A stretch of 64,000 nt of DNA from Paraburkholderia phytofirmans OLGA172 (GTDB lineage: Bacteria > Pseudomonadota > Gammaproteobacteria > Burkholderiales > Burkholderiaceae): the NCBI RefSeq assembly GCF_001634365.1, contig NZ_CP014579.1, positions 558,001 through 622,000 on the forward strand, written 5' to 3'. The notes under the pieces were generated by a model. It did no database searches. It was not told where the DNA came from and saw only the letters and a program-made list of their open reading frames with translations. Below, one piece after another: positions 7,631-17,383 of the stretch; the stretch's first letter is position 1, and every line of letters begins with the position of its first letter. The position numbers and the translations under genes were made by a program.

Positions 7631-9433
7631 ATGCCTGAAAATAATGCAAGCCAGACTATTGCACATGTTCTGGAGTCCATGGAATCAGCGCTTAAACACG
7701 GTGATACCGCTGCGGCGCTCGCGTTGTTTCAACCCGAGTGCTATTGGCGCGATCTGGTTGCTTTCACCTGGAATATCAAAACCATGGAGGGCCGGGACCA
7801 GATCGGTGCCATGCTCGACGCGCAACTCGACGCCATTAAACCCACCCGGCTGAAGGTTGCTGAAAATGAAGCACCGACCGAAGCCGGCGGCGTAGCACAG
7901 GCGTGGATCACCTTCGAAACGGAGGTCGCCCGCGGCAGCGGCTTTATCCGCGTGAAGGATGGCCTGATCTGGACCTTGCTGACCACCATGGGTGAACTGA
8001 AAGGCCATGAAGAACCCAAAGGCAACCGCCGTCCGATGGGCGCGGAACATGGCGCGCGCATGGATCGAACGAGCTGGAAGGAACGTCGTGAAGCCGAAGC
8101 GCAGGCGCTGGGCCGCGCGGAGCAACCCTACTGTTTGATCGTGGGTGGCGGGCAGGGTGGGATTGGCCTGGGCGCGCGTCTGCGGCAGTTGGGTGTGCCG
8201 ACGATCATCGTCGATAAAAATCCACGTCCTGGCGATGCCTGGCGCAACCGCTACAAGTCCCTGTGTCTGCATGATCCGGTTTGGTACGACCACATGCCTT
8301 ATTTGCCGTTCCCGGATAACTGGCCGGTTTTCACGCCCAAGGACAAGATTGGCGACTGGCTCGAGATGTACACCAAGGTCATGGAGTTGAACTATTGGGG
8401 GTCGACCATTTGCAAGTCCGCGCGTTACGACGAAGCAGCGGCTGAATGGGTGGTCGAAATTGAGCACGATGGCGAGACGCTGACGCTGCGGCCAAAGCAG
8501 CTTGTGCTTGCTACGGGCATGTCGGGGAAGCCGAATATCCCCTCATTCAAGGGCATGGATGTGTTCAAAGGCGAGCAGCATCATTCGTCGAGACATCCGG
8601 GACCCGATGCGTACAAGGGCAAGAAAGTGGTGGTGATCGGCGCGAACAATTCGGCGCATGACATCTGTGCGGCGTTGTGGGAAGCAGGCGTCGACGTCAC
8701 GATGGTTCAGCGTTCGTCCACGCATATCGTCAAGTCGGATTCGCTGATGGAGCTTGCGCTCGGTGATCTTTATTCCGAGCGCGCGGTGGCGTCGGGCATG
8801 ACGACGTCGAAAGCCGACCTGACGTTTGCGTCGATCCCGTACAAGATCCTGCACACGTTTCAAAAGCCCGTATTCGATGCGATCAGGGAACGCGATGCAG
8901 AGTTCTATGACCGTCTGGAAAAGCGGGGTTTTATGCTCGACTTCGGCGATGACGACTCGGGGCTCTTCATGAAATATCTTCGGCGCGGGTCGGGTTACTA
9001 CATTGATGTGGGCGCCGCCGACCTTGTCGCGGACGGTAAGATCAAGCTGAAGAGTAGCGTGGATGTGGTCGAACTCAAGGAACACTCTGTTCTGCTAAGC
9101 GACGGTGCCGAGCTCGAGGCGGACCTCGTCGTCTACGCAACCGGCTACGGATCGATGAACGGCTGGGCCGCCGATCTCATCTCGCGTGACGTGGCGGATA
9201 AAGTGGGCAAGGTGTGGGGGCTGGGTTCGAATACGACAAAAGACCCGGGACCGTGGGAAGGCGAGCAACGCAACATGTGGAAGCCCACGCAGCAGCCCGC
9301 CTTGTGGTTCCATGGCGGCAACCTGCATCAGTCGCGCCATTACTCCCAATATTTATCGCTGCAATTGAAGGCGCGCATGGAGGGAATTGCGACGCCGGTT
9401 TATGGCCTCCAGGAAGTGCATCATCTTTCCTGA
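7631..9433 (+). CDS. Flavin-containing monooxygenase with N-terminal NTF2-like domain
   Basis: 600-residue FAD/NADPH-dependent oxygenase. Residues 1-130 look like an NTF2/SnoaL-type cone fold (ALFQPECYWRDLVAFTW). The catalytic part starts with the FAD-binding motif GGGQGGIGLG at about 172, continues with FKGEQHHSSRHPG, a variant of the FMO/BVMO fingerprint, then the NADPH-binding motif GANNSAHD near 337 and ends with VVYATGY. Enzymes of this class oxygenate amines, sulfides or ketones. No signal peptide is seen. GGAGGAG lies immediately upstream of the ATG. It follows the truncated AcoR-like regulator, which presumably controls it. The substrate is unknown. Confidence 0.92.
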   Translation: MPENNASQTIAHVLESMESALKHGDTAAALALFQPECYWRDLVAFTWNIKTMEGRDQIGAMLDAQLDAIKPTRLKVAENEAPTEAGGVAQAWITFETEVARGSGFIRVKDGLIWTLLTTMGELKGHEEPKGNRRPMGAEHGARMDRTSWKERREAEAQALGRAEQPYCLIVGGGQGGIGLGARLRQLGVPTIIVDKNPRPGDAWRNRYKSLCLHDPVWYDHMPYLPFPDNWPVFTPKDKIGDWLEMYTKVMELNYWGSTICKSARYDEAAAEWVVEIEHDGETLTLRPKQLVLATGMSGKPNIPSFKGMDVFKGEQHHSSRHPGPDAYKGKKVVVIGANNSAHDICAALWEAGVDVTMVQRSSTHIVKSDSLMELALGDLYSERAVASGMTTSKADLTFASIPYKILHTFQKPVFDAIRERDAEFYDRLEKRGFMLDFGDDDSGLFMKYLRRGSGYYIDVGAADLVADGKIKLKSSVDVVELKEHSVLLSDGAELEADLVVYATGYGSMNGWAADLISRDVADKVGKVWGLGSNTTKDPGPWEGEQRNMWKPTQQPALWFHGGNLHQSRHYSQYLSLQLKARMEGIATPVYGLQEVHHLS

Positions 9434-9721
9434 CGCCGGCGGGCGGTCGATGCGCGTGTCAGCGATCCCAGTTTGACGAATACTGGGTTGGCGTTGCAAT
9501 GCGCATCGGCCGCTACGATAGTCGTTCCTCTCATTGGCCATGCGCTTGCTGACCGCTGGCAACGTCAGCCGGCTATCCGCCGGCCTCCGCCGGCTTTGAC
9601 CAATCTGAGCGTCACCGCACAGACTCGCCGGCTCAGCCGTACGATTCTGAAGTCTCAACGCTCTGCTGCCACCTGTCCTCGAGCCTGTTGCGCAATCCAG
9701 CAGAACGATCGCGCTTCTACG

Positions 9722-10168
9722 ATGAAACCATCCGTTCTCCGCATGCTGACCGCCGTTGCGTCGCTGGGCGTGGGATTCTCTGCAGCTGTGTGCAATGCCT
9801 ATGCGCTCGATACACAGATGAACTGCCAGTCGAGCCCGCATGATTTCATTGCTCCGCTTCTGGACGAGCAGTCGATCGATCCAAAGCCAATGCGCATTGA
9901 AGCGAACTCGGTTAATGCATTTCGTCCCGCGCACGGCAGCAACCTGACGGCATTCGGCTTTCATGTTCATGCTGTCTTCGGCTATGAGCCAAACGATCCC
10001 ATCTTCAAGCAAGGCAGCGGCCAGTCGGTTAGCTCCTCAACGTATGGCGTGGTGGTGACCGGCTCTGCCGCGTCGGTTGAGGCGAGCGTTCGACGGGCAG
10101 GGAGCGATGCTGTAGTTCACGAAGTCATTCCATTTTTTCTCACGGCCGTTTTTTGCAACGGGCATTGA
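9722..10168 (+). CDS. Small secreted hypothetical protein
   Basis: 148-residue protein with a clear Sec signal peptide (MKPSVLRMLTAVASLGVGFS to about the ALD at 27-29), followed by a mature part with two cysteines that could pair (MNCQSS near the N-terminus and VFCNGH at the C-terminus). I do not recognise a family. The frame is open further upstream, but ATG at 9722 puts the signal peptide at the N-terminus. The 288 bp between the monooxygenase and this gene hold GCCGGC-rich inverted repeats near 9570-9595 and no other gene. Confidence 0.6.
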   Translation: MKPSVLRMLTAVASLGVGFSAAVCNAYALDTQMNCQSSPHDFIAPLLDEQSIDPKPMRIEANSVNAFRPAHGSNLTAFGFHVHAVFGYEPNDPIFKQGSGQSVSSSTYGVVVTGSAASVEASVRRAGSDAVVHEVIPFFLTAVFCNGH

Positions 10169-10368
10169 GACCGATCCTCACTCGTTCAGATCGTCCATTC
10201 CTGCAGCAACGCCATTGCGCGCCCGACGAGCGCCGCAGCAGGCAAGGCCATCCCTCGCGCGCCACTTGCCACGGCCCAGGCATTGGACGCTGCGGCTCGT
10301 GCGATCAAGGCCGCCCCAGGATCCTGATCGCAGGTCCGCGTTTATGGACATGCTGAAACCGGACACAG

Positions 10369-11670
10369 TCAGGTTCTGACGGATTGCTCCTTGAACAGGG
10401 CAAGTGCGCAGAAGCTCATGAAGCATGCCGGCGCCACGTACCAGGCTGCGGAGATTGGATTGCCCGTCCATTTGATCAACCCTGTCACGATGAATTGTGC
10501 AGTACCGCCAAACAGGGCTACGTGCAGCGCATGCGCAGTCGCCATGCCACTGGCGCGCACCCGCGCAGGAAGCGCTTCGAGCACAAGCAGGGCGATGACG
10601 CCGGCGCCCGTCGCCACCAGCACGCTAATGAGCGCGACGCCGCACAGGATCGGCAGCGCGCTGTTCGCACCCGCAATCAACAGGAAGACCGGATAGACCA
10701 GAAGCGCCGTACATCCCGAACTCAGAAGGGCCAGTGGCTTGCGGCGAGGCAGACGGTCGACGAGGCGGCCGGACAGTGGCGGAATCACGACCAGCAACAG
10801 CGCGGACAACGCCGATGCCATGAATCCGGTGAGGGCGGGCATGTGCATCACGCGAGTCACATAACTCGGCATGAAGTAGACGATTGCGTAGACCGGTATG
10901 GTTTGCCCCATCATCATCAGCATCGCCAGGACGATCGTGGCGCTATGGTGGCGATACAGTTCGGCGAGCGGTGCGCCGGCATGCCGGGCGTCGGCGGTTG
11001 CTGACGGCGCAGGATCCTCGCGAAGCCGACGGCGAATATACAAGCCGACTGGCGCGATCAGAAGGCCAATCAGGAATGGAATACGCCAACCCCACGAGGC
11101 AAGCGCGGCTGGTGACAGCGTGCTGGAGAGCAGCAAGCCGAGAGAGGCGCCCAGCAATGCAGCGGCGCCCTGGCTAGTGAGTTGCCAGCTGACCAGATAG
11201 CCGCGCCGCGACACCGGTCCCGCCTCCATGACGAAGGTCGCGGCTACGCCGATGTCACCGCCGAGCGCAAAACCTTGCAGCGATCGAGCGGCGACAAGAA
11301 TAAGCGGCGCGGCCACGCCTATCGTCGCAAATGACGGACACAGCGCGATCGCGGCTGTCGCCAGGGCCATCATCCAACTCGTTCGTGTCATGGCGGCGCG
11401 GCGTCCCACGCGGTCGGCATAAGTGCCGATCAGCATCGCGCCAAGCGGGCGCATGAAAAAACCGACGCCGAAGGTGCCGACGGCCAGCAGCAGCGATGTC
11501 ATTGGATCTGTCGCCGGGAAGAACTGGTCGCCGATCATCGCCGCGAAGAATCCGAACACGGTGAAGTCGAACATTTCGAGGCCGGTGACGAGCGATGCGG
11601 CGATGATGGCCTTGAGAAGTTCGCGGCGATTGCGGGTGTTCGCGACCGTAGCGAGCGGGGTCGTGCCCAT
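10369..11670 (-). CDS. MFS transporter, metabolite:H+ symporter (MHS) type
   Basis: 433-residue inner-membrane transporter with about 12 hydrophobic segments. The MHS hallmarks are visible: FGVGFFMRPLGAMLIGTYAD, RVGRRAAM, and LQGFALGGDIGVAATFV in the region typical of ProP/ShiA/KgtP-like carriers. Such proteins import organic acids, betaines or aromatic acids with protons; the substrate here is not predictable. It is divergent from the dienelactone hydrolase gene, with 285 bp between the starts. No regulator lies beside it. Confidence 0.9.
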   Translation of the reverse strand: MGTTPLATVANTRNRRELLKAIIAASLVTGLEMFDFTVFGFFAAMIGDQFFPATDPMTSLLLAVGTFGVGFFMRPLGAMLIGTYADRVGRRAAMTRTSWMMALATAAIALCPSFATIGVAAPLILVAARSLQGFALGGDIGVAATFVMEAGPVSRRGYLVSWQLTSQGAAALLGASLGLLLSSTLSPAALASWGWRIPFLIGLLIAPVGLYIRRRLREDPAPSATADARHAGAPLAELYRHHSATIVLAMLMMMGQTIPVYAIVYFMPSYVTRVMHMPALTGFMASALSALLLVVIPPLSGRLVDRLPRRKPLALLSSGCTALLVYPVFLLIAGANSALPILCGVALISVLVATGAGVIALLVLEALPARVRASGMATAHALHVALFGGTAQFIVTGLIKWTGNPISAAWYVAPACFMSFCALALFKEQSVRT

Positions 11671-11955
11671 TTCATTTCCTGGCGAAGAGGTGGTTCCGGA
11701 CGTCGGCAGATATGCGGACGCGCGAAACTATACCCCGGTTTTCAATAGATGGCCGCAGGCCGCGAGGGCTTCCTCCCATGGCACGTGCGCATGCTGATTG
11801 GTGGACGGCCGGAAGAGAACAGTCTTGCCGGTGAGAGGCAATAACGAGTGCGCGCCTTCACGCCATGCACAGAAGCGGTGCGCCAAACTTGAGTTCAGCA
11901 GGGCCTGCCACACTGGCGCTATGCTAGCGTCTTCGCCTACCTTGAGGAGCAACTG

Positions 11956-12663
11956 ATGAAACCAACTACAGGATCGATGATCACGTTTAGCCGCCCTGAC
12001 GGCAAGGACGTCCAGGGTTATCTGGCCAAACCGCACAAGCCAGAAGGCGCGCCGGCCATCGTCGTGATTCAGGAGTGGTGGGGTTTGAACGACCAGATTC
12101 GCGGCGTGGCGGACCGGCTCGCGCAAGCCGGCTATCTGGCCCTGGTGCCCGATCTCTTCCGTGGCAAATCGACAGTGGAAGAAGAAGAGGCAAACCATCT
12201 GCTGAGCGGGCTCGACTTCCGCGACGCCGCCGCTCAGGATGTGCGTGGCGCCGTCCAGTATCTGAAGCAGCATGCGGCGAACGTCGGTGTGACCGGCTTT
12301 TGCATGGGTGGCGCGCTCACCTTGCTCTCGCTATGCAATATCCCTGAAGTGTCGGCCGGCGTGGTGTGGTACGGCTTCCCTCCGCTCGAGTACATCGACG
12401 CCTCGAAAATCAAGGTTCCTGTGCTTGGTCACTGGGCGACGCAAGACGAATTCTTCCCGGCAGAGACGGTCGACGTATTGGAGGCGAAGCTCACCGCCGC
12501 CAATGTCGACGTCGAGTTTCATCGCTATCTTGCGTTCCATGCGTTCGCTAACGAAACGGCAGTCGGGCCGGGCCGTATCGCCAGGACCCAGTTCGATCCG
12601 GTCTGGTCGCAGCAGGCCTGGGACCGCACGCTGACGTTCTTTGGCCGCACGCTTTGGAAGTAA
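11956..12663 (+). CDS. Dienelactone hydrolase family protein
   Basis: 235-residue alpha/beta hydrolase. The nucleophile elbow is GFCMGG with Cys116, the acid lies in ATQDEFFP and the His in YLAFHAFANE, which is the Cys-Asp-His triad of carboxymethylenebutenolidase (ClcD/TfdE-like). WWGLNDQIRGVADRLAQAGY is the usual family signature near the N-terminus. In chlorocatechol pathways these enzymes open dienelactone, but no chlorocatechol genes are present here, so a broader role in lactone or ester hydrolysis is likely. GAGG precedes the ATG. It is divergent from the MFS gene. Confidence 0.92.
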   Translation: MKPTTGSMITFSRPDGKDVQGYLAKPHKPEGAPAIVVIQEWWGLNDQIRGVADRLAQAGYLALVPDLFRGKSTVEEEEANHLLSGLDFRDAAAQDVRGAVQYLKQHAANVGVTGFCMGGALTLLSLCNIPEVSAGVVWYGFPPLEYIDASKIKVPVLGHWATQDEFFPAETVDVLEAKLTAANVDVEFHRYLAFHAFANETAVGPGRIARTQFDPVWSQQAWDRTLTFFGRTLWK

Positions 12664-12849
12664 CAGGCACGCGCGAACCCACACTGCGAGGAGGATGCTC
12701 GCGGCGGCGAGCCACTATGCTAGCCGCCGCATCCCGTGCCGAAGCGCCGATCACGCGAGTCACGACCTGATCGCTCTGTTTACCTATACTCATCTCACTC
12801 TGAAGGCAGCCCAATCGCCGTAACCAATACCAACAAGACGGAGCCTCAC

Positions 12850-14436
12850 ATGCCCGTAGCGATGCGAAACGCGGCCCTCGTGCTGCTGCTGTGTTTCACT
12901 TTGGGTGCCAGTGCTTACGTGCAAGCCGGTTCCGGTTGCGATGGGGGATGCGACGCCCGCGGCCAGTTGCTCGATCATCGGGTCACGTTACGGCTGAGTG
13001 CCGCGGCGTTTTCGAAATTGCTTGCCTCAAACGCATCCGGTCAGCACCTCGCGCAGATCGCCGGCGCGCCTGCCTGCGGCGTGGAGATCGTGACCTTCCG
13101 CTACCGGACCATCGGCGGCGCGGGCGAGCCCACTACCGCCAGCGGCGCACTGATGATCCCGGGCGGGCGGTCGGCGGCATGTGGCGGCCCGCGTCCGCTG
13201 ATGCTCTACGCGCACGGCACGACCGCATATCGCAACTACAACATCGCCGATATCACGCAAACCGATCCGGGTAACGGCGACGGCGCCGGGGAGGGCATCA
13301 GCGTTGCCGCCATGTATGCGGCCCAGGGCTATATCGTGGTGGCGACTAACTATGCGGGCTATGCCGGCTCCGATCTCGCATACCACCCCTACCTGAACGC
13401 CGACCAGCAATCCGCCGATGTGGTCGACTCGCTTCGGGCGGCGCGGGGTGCATTGCGTGAAGTGAAGCCCGCAAGAAGGACGCGCGAGAACGGCAAGCTC
13501 TTCGTTACCGGCTACTCCCAAGGTGGCTTCGTGGCATTGGCGACGCATCGTGCGCTGCAAGCGGCAGGCGTCAAGGTCACAGCATCCGCGCCGGGATCGG
13601 GTCCGTATGCACTCGCCGCCACCGCGGATGCGCTCATCGAAGGCGAGGTGAACCTGGGGTCGACGCTATTCACGACCTTGATCTTGACGGGCTATCAGCA
13701 TGCCTACGAGAACATCTATCGCAAGCCCGGTGACTTCTATGAAGCGGCCTATGCCCCGGGCATCGAGAATCTCCTGCCGAGCCTGCAAGCTCTCGACCCG
13801 CTATTTGCGAAGCGGAAACTGCCCTCTGCGCAACTCTTCAACAGCGTTCCGCCGGCGCCACAATATGCTTCGATGACGCCGCCAACTTCGCCGCCTCTCG
13901 TACCGCCCGCGCTGACGCCTGTGTTTGCTGCCGGATTCGGCAATGCCAATCTCGTGCGCAACGCCTATCGCCTGAGTCTTCTGGAAGATGCCGCGGCCAA
14001 TCCCGATGGCGCGTTTCCCAACACCACGGTTGCCCTGACCCCCGCGGCGAATCCTATGCATCCGCTGCGCCAGGCGTTCAAGCGCAATGACTTACGCAAC
14101 TGGCTGCCGCGTGCGCCGGTTCTGCTGTGTGGCGGCGGCTCGGATCCGACGGTGTTTTTCTTCAACGCACGCATCGAACAGGCCTACTGGCAATACGCCA
14201 AAGTGCCGGCAGGGCTCACGTCCGTGCTGGATGTGGACTCTCCGATTGCCGGGTCCGATGATCCGTACGGGCCCATCAAACAGGGTTTTGCAAGCGCGAA
14301 AGCGACGCTCGCCAATCAGGCCGTTGCGGGCGGTGCAACCGATGGTGGCGCCTCAGCTGTACTTCAGGCCTATCACGGTGAACTGGTCGCGTCGTTCTGC
14401 ATGGTCGCTGCCCGGGCCTTCTTCGCGAACTTTTGA
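12850..14436 (+). CDS. Secreted alpha/beta hydrolase (lipase/esterase-like)
   Basis: 528-residue exported hydrolase. MRNAALVLLLCFTLGASAYV is a good signal peptide when translation begins at ATG 12850; the frame continues upstream but would bury it. The nucleophile elbow GYSQGGF places Ser223, preceded by LMLYAHGTTA (oxyanion strand) and VATNYAGYAGSD. The late AYHGELVASFC may supply the His. The fold resembles secretory lipases and tannase-like esterases that act on esters outside the cytoplasm. Several Cys residues at the mature N-terminus (GSGCDGGCDARG) may form a disulfide. No operon partner is evident. Confidence 0.82.
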   Translation: MPVAMRNAALVLLLCFTLGASAYVQAGSGCDGGCDARGQLLDHRVTLRLSAAAFSKLLASNASGQHLAQIAGAPACGVEIVTFRYRTIGGAGEPTTASGALMIPGGRSAACGGPRPLMLYAHGTTAYRNYNIADITQTDPGNGDGAGEGISVAAMYAAQGYIVVATNYAGYAGSDLAYHPYLNADQQSADVVDSLRAARGALREVKPARRTRENGKLFVTGYSQGGFVALATHRALQAAGVKVTASAPGSGPYALAATADALIEGEVNLGSTLFTTLILTGYQHAYENIYRKPGDFYEAAYAPGIENLLPSLQALDPLFAKRKLPSAQLFNSVPPAPQYASMTPPTSPPLVPPALTPVFAAGFGNANLVRNAYRLSLLEDAAANPDGAFPNTTVALTPAANPMHPLRQAFKRNDLRNWLPRAPVLLCGGGSDPTVFFFNARIEQAYWQYAKVPAGLTSVLDVDSPIAGSDDPYGPIKQGFASAKATLANQAVAGGATDGGASAVLQAYHGELVASFCMVAARAFFANF

Positions 14437-14513
14437 GCGCCTGCGGCTATCGTGCGCAGACAACGAAGACCGGCGGCGAAGGGCCGAAGCACAGGCCCGC
14501 GCCTCACGCAGGC

Positions 14514-15116
14514 CTATGAGGACAACCAGCCACGCCTGATCGGCCACGCCAGCAGCGTGCGATACACCGTGACAAGGCCGCGCATCACCATGGCGCCGCC
14601 CAGCCGCCACAGCGGCGCGATCAGCTGGGATGCCACGCATGCCATGGCGATGGCCCCGACCATATCGAGCGGGAAGTGGACGCCGACAAACACGCGTGCC
14701 CACGCCACCGCGACACCGGACAGCAGGATCAGCATGCCGTACCGTCTCATGCCACCCAGCAACAAGCTCAGTGCGATGCAGGCGAATATCGTCCCATGGT
14801 CGCTCGGGAACGACGGGTCGGGTGCGTGCTCCAGAAACGTATGGCCGATTCCGATCACGAAAGGCCGGGGATGTGGCCAAACCAGACCGATAACCTGATT
14901 GAGCCCGAGGGCGAGCAGGGTCACGCAAAACGCGCGCACGGCGACTTCTCGCTGACGTTCGCCGCCGAAGAGCCATATCGCGATCAGCGACAGCGGCACG
15001 AGATAAATGACGTAGTCAGCGATCATTCGCGCGATGTCGATTTGCCAGGCTGGCGTCGATGGCGTGGCGTTGATCATCAGAAAGAGCGCCTGATTGAACG
15101 CTTCAAGTGTATTCAT
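14514..15116 (-). CDS. PAP2-family phosphatase, undecaprenyl-diphosphatase (BcrC-like)
   Basis: 200-residue membrane protein with the three phosphatase motifs of the PAP2 superfamily: WPHPRPF (motif 1), PSFPSDHGT (motif 2) and ARVFVGVHFPLDMVGA (motif 3). Several hydrophobic segments surround them. BcrC/YbjG-type members remove the terminal phosphate of undecaprenyl pyrophosphate to recycle the cell-wall carrier and confer bacitracin tolerance. ATG at 15116 (MNTLEAF) is preferred to an upstream in-frame start. It converges with the secreted hydrolase gene. Confidence 0.88.
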   Translation of the reverse strand: MNTLEAFNQALFLMINATPSTPAWQIDIARMIADYVIYLVPLSLIAIWLFGGERQREVAVRAFCVTLLALGLNQVIGLVWPHPRPFVIGIGHTFLEHAPDPSFPSDHGTIFACIALSLLLGGMRRYGMLILLSGVAVAWARVFVGVHFPLDMVGAIAMACVASQLIAPLWRLGGAMVMRGLVTVYRTLLAWPIRRGWLSS

Positions 15117-15459
15117 GCAGTGAGGTTTTTGAGGGGCGTGAGATGAATTGGGCCCCCGATCATAGCGAGCCAAGCTTAGGAAAGGCTTAGGCGCAGGCGG
15201 AGGCGATTGACAGAATCGTCCGGCGCGAGCCGTGTAATCTGTCGATGCATGGCGGCAAACATGTCGACGGCATAGGCAAGCATTATGAGGCGATCGGGAT
15301 GAGCATGGACGAGCGCATTGATTTTATCGTGCGCAACATGTGGGCCAACGACGTCGCGTGTCGGTCGCATGGGCTGCGGCGCGTTTGCGTATGTTGCCGC
15401 CGACGGGGCATTTCGTGAACCGCAGGCGGCAAACGCATCGTTTGATACACGCGTATGCG
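15117..15459. other. Gap without a convincing gene
   Basis: A 97-codon frame on the minus strand (15176-15469) and a 57-codon frame on the plus strand (starting ATGCATGGCGGC near 15246) overlap almost completely. Neither has a ribosome-binding site or a recognisable product. I see no other structure. Confidence 0.4.
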
Positions 15460-15765
15460 CTACTTCCATTTTGAACCGAGATTCTCCAGCCCGGCCTTCA
15501 TGAGGTCCTGCGGCAACATGACGACGCGTAGCTCGCAGTCGGCGTTGAACTTCAGAAAAAATGGTTCTGCGAGTGCGGGAATTCCCGACGGATCGTCGAG
15601 GTTCACGACGAGTACCGCGCCGCGTGTTCCATTCTGCTCGGTGAAGTAGGCGGCTTCGGGTTTTAATTCTTCAAGTATTTTCCCTATCACTTCGCCGGCA
15701 GTGCCATCGCGCACCAGCGTGTTGAACGGTTCGTGCGGTATTCGTACGTTGAGAAGCATGCGCAT
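15460..15765 (-). CDS. Small conserved protein of about 101 aa (DUF3303-like)
   Basis: Starts MRMLLNVRIPHEPFNTLVRD and contains KPEAAYFTEQNGTRGAV, then VVNLDDPSGIPALAEPFFL and ends LENLGSKWK. This is the layout of a small family with ferredoxin-like folds widespread in Burkholderiales, sometimes loosely labelled as a pantothenate-synthetase-like protein without evidence. AGGAGG lies five bases before ATG 15765, which decides the start. It lies downstream of the ars genes on the same strand, with a 113-base gap, so cotranscription is possible. No enzymatic function is claimed. Confidence 0.7.
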   Translation of the reverse strand: MRMLLNVRIPHEPFNTLVRDGTAGEVIGKILEELKPEAAYFTEQNGTRGAVLVVNLDDPSGIPALAEPFFLKFNADCELRVVMLPQDLMKAGLENLGSKWK

Positions 15766-15878
15766 GTCTTCCTCCTGGTTGATGCCCAAAGGGCATCTTA
15801 AGAATAGGAGGTTTATGCGTCGGTGTCGCAGTTGGTGTCTGCGTCGACTGCTTCATCTATCAGGCAGATTCCCGGGCT

Positions 15879-16301
15879 TTAACGAATCCTCCGTCCTGCG
15901 CTGTCGATCACATGCTCGCCGTCCTCTTTTGCAAACGCCCCTTGTTGCGCTGCGGGCAGGATATCGAGAACGACCTCGGAAGGGCGGCATAGACGCACGC
16001 CGAGCGGGGTAGCCACAATCGGCCGATTGATGAGGATCGGGTGCGCCAGCATCGCATCGAGCAATTGCTCATCGCTCAAGGACGCCTCCGCGAGGCCGAG
16101 TTCGGCATACGGTGTGCCCTTCTCGCGCAGCGCGGCGCGCACGGTGAGGCCCGCGCGCTCGATCAGGTCCTTCAGCGTGGCCCGATCGGGTGGGTTCTTC
16201 AGATACTCGATGATCTCCGGCTCGATGCCGGCATTGCGGATCATTGCCAGCGTATTGCGCGAGGTGCCGCAAGCCGGGTTGTGATAGATCGTGACGCTCA
16301 T
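15879..16301 (-). CDS. arsC: Arsenate reductase, glutaredoxin-linked ArsC type
   Basis: 140-residue enzyme reducing arsenate to arsenite. The catalytic Cys11 lies in YHNPACGTSRNT, the classical thioredoxin-fold ArsC active site; the Arg in HPILINRPIV and the later LCRPSE complete the anion-binding set. The start ATG at 16301 overlaps the stop of the arsenite exporter (16298-16301, ATGA), so the two are coupled. This is the last gene of an arsR-acr3-arsC operon. The C-terminal tail (KEDGEHVIDSAGRRIR) is slightly extended. Confidence 0.95.
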   Translation of the reverse strand: MSVTIYHNPACGTSRNTLAMIRNAGIEPEIIEYLKNPPDRATLKDLIERAGLTVRAALREKGTPYAELGLAEASLSDEQLLDAMLAHPILINRPIVATPLGVRLCRPSEVVLDILPAAQQGAFAKEDGEHVIDSAGRRIR

Positions 16302-17383
16302 AGTCGCTGTCCTTTGACGCTGAGTGTTGCCTCGTACCAGTGCTGCGAACGATTGACGACGCCGACCACCAGCAGCATCACCGGCACTTCGATCAGCACA
16401 CCGACCACCGTGGCAAGCGCCGCGCCCGAATGAAACCCGAACAGACTGATCGCAGTGGCCACCGCAAGCTCGAAGAAATTGCTTGCGCCGATCAGACTTG
16501 ACGGACCTGCAACGCAATGCGCGACGCCCAGCCGGCGATTGAGCAGATAGGCGAGGCCGGAATTAAAGAACACCTGAATCAGAATCGGCACCGCGAGCAT
16601 CGCGATAACCAGCGGTTCCTTGACGATTGCCTGCCCCTGGAAGGCGAACAGCAGGATGAGGGTTGCCAGTAACGCGCTGATCGAATAGGGCGCGAGACGG
16701 CCGACCGCCTGCGAGAAATGCGCGCCGCCCTTGGCGAGCAAATGACGGCGCAACCCCTGCGCGAGGATGACGGGGATGACGATGTACAAGCCGACCGACA
16801 TGATCAGCGTGTCCCATGGCACCGTAATCGCGGACAAACCCAGCAGGAGGGCGACGAGCGGCGCGAATGCCACGATCATGATGGTGTCGTTGAGCGCTAC
16901 CTGCGATAGCGTGAAATACGGGTCGCCTTTACACAGTTGCGACCAGACGAACACCATCGCCGTGCACGGCGCGGCCGCAAGCAGAATGAGACCGGCGATA
17001 TAGCTGTCGAGCTGATGCGCGGGAAGCCATGGCGCGAACACATGCCGAATAAAAATCCAGCCGAGCAACGCCATCGAAAACGGTTTGACGAACCAGTTTA
17101 CAAACAAGGTCACGCCGATACCGCGCCACTGGCTTTTCACTTGCGTCAGCGCGGCAAAATCGATCTTGACCAGCATCGGAATGATCATTACCCAGATCAG
17201 CACGCCAACCGGAAGATTCACCTGCGCCACTTCCATGCGGCCGATCGCCTGAAAAAGTTGCGGGAGCAGTTGCCCGAGCAGGATGCCGCATATGATGCAC
17301 AGCGCCACCCAGACGGTCAGATAGCGCTCGAAGAATCCAATCGCCGGCCGTGCGTCGCGCGCCATGGTGTGGGTGGTGTTCAT
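16298..17383 (-). CDS. acr3: Arsenite exporter, ACR3 family
   Basis: 361-residue inner-membrane protein with about ten transmembrane segments. LLAAAPCTAMVFVWSQL contains the conserved Cys of ACR3 permeases, and NDTIMIVAFAP and GASNFFELAVATAI are family blocks. It exports As(III) produced by ArsC using the proton-motive force. It overlaps arsR upstream and arsC downstream by four bases each (ATGA), so all three are translationally coupled. The start is ATG 17383. Confidence 0.95.
   Translation of the reverse strand: MNTTHTMARDARPAIGFFERYLTVWVALCIICGILLGQLLPQLFQAIGRMEVAQVNLPVGVLIWVMIIPMLVKIDFAALTQVKSQWRGIGVTLFVNWFVKPFSMALLGWIFIRHVFAPWLPAHQLDSYIAGLILLAAAPCTAMVFVWSQLCKGDPYFTLSQVALNDTIMIVAFAPLVALLLGLSAITVPWDTLIMSVGLYIVIPVILAQGLRRHLLAKGGAHFSQAVGRLAPYSISALLATLILLFAFQGQAIVKEPLVIAMLAVPILIQVFFNSGLAYLLNRRLGVAHCVAGPSSLIGASNFFELAVATAISLFGFHSGAALATVVGVLIEVPVMLLVVGVVNRSQHWYEATLSVKGQRL

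Noticed and set aside
10169..10368. Possible C-terminal relic of a hydroxyacid dehydrogenase on the minus strand
   Set aside because: A short stretch (PAAALVGRAMALLQEWTI) looks protein-like after a frameshift, but it is too short to name a family.
15176..15469. 97-codon minus-strand frame and overlapping plus-strand frame
   Set aside because: Both look equally coding-like, neither has a ribosome-binding site, and no family is recognised, so neither is called.
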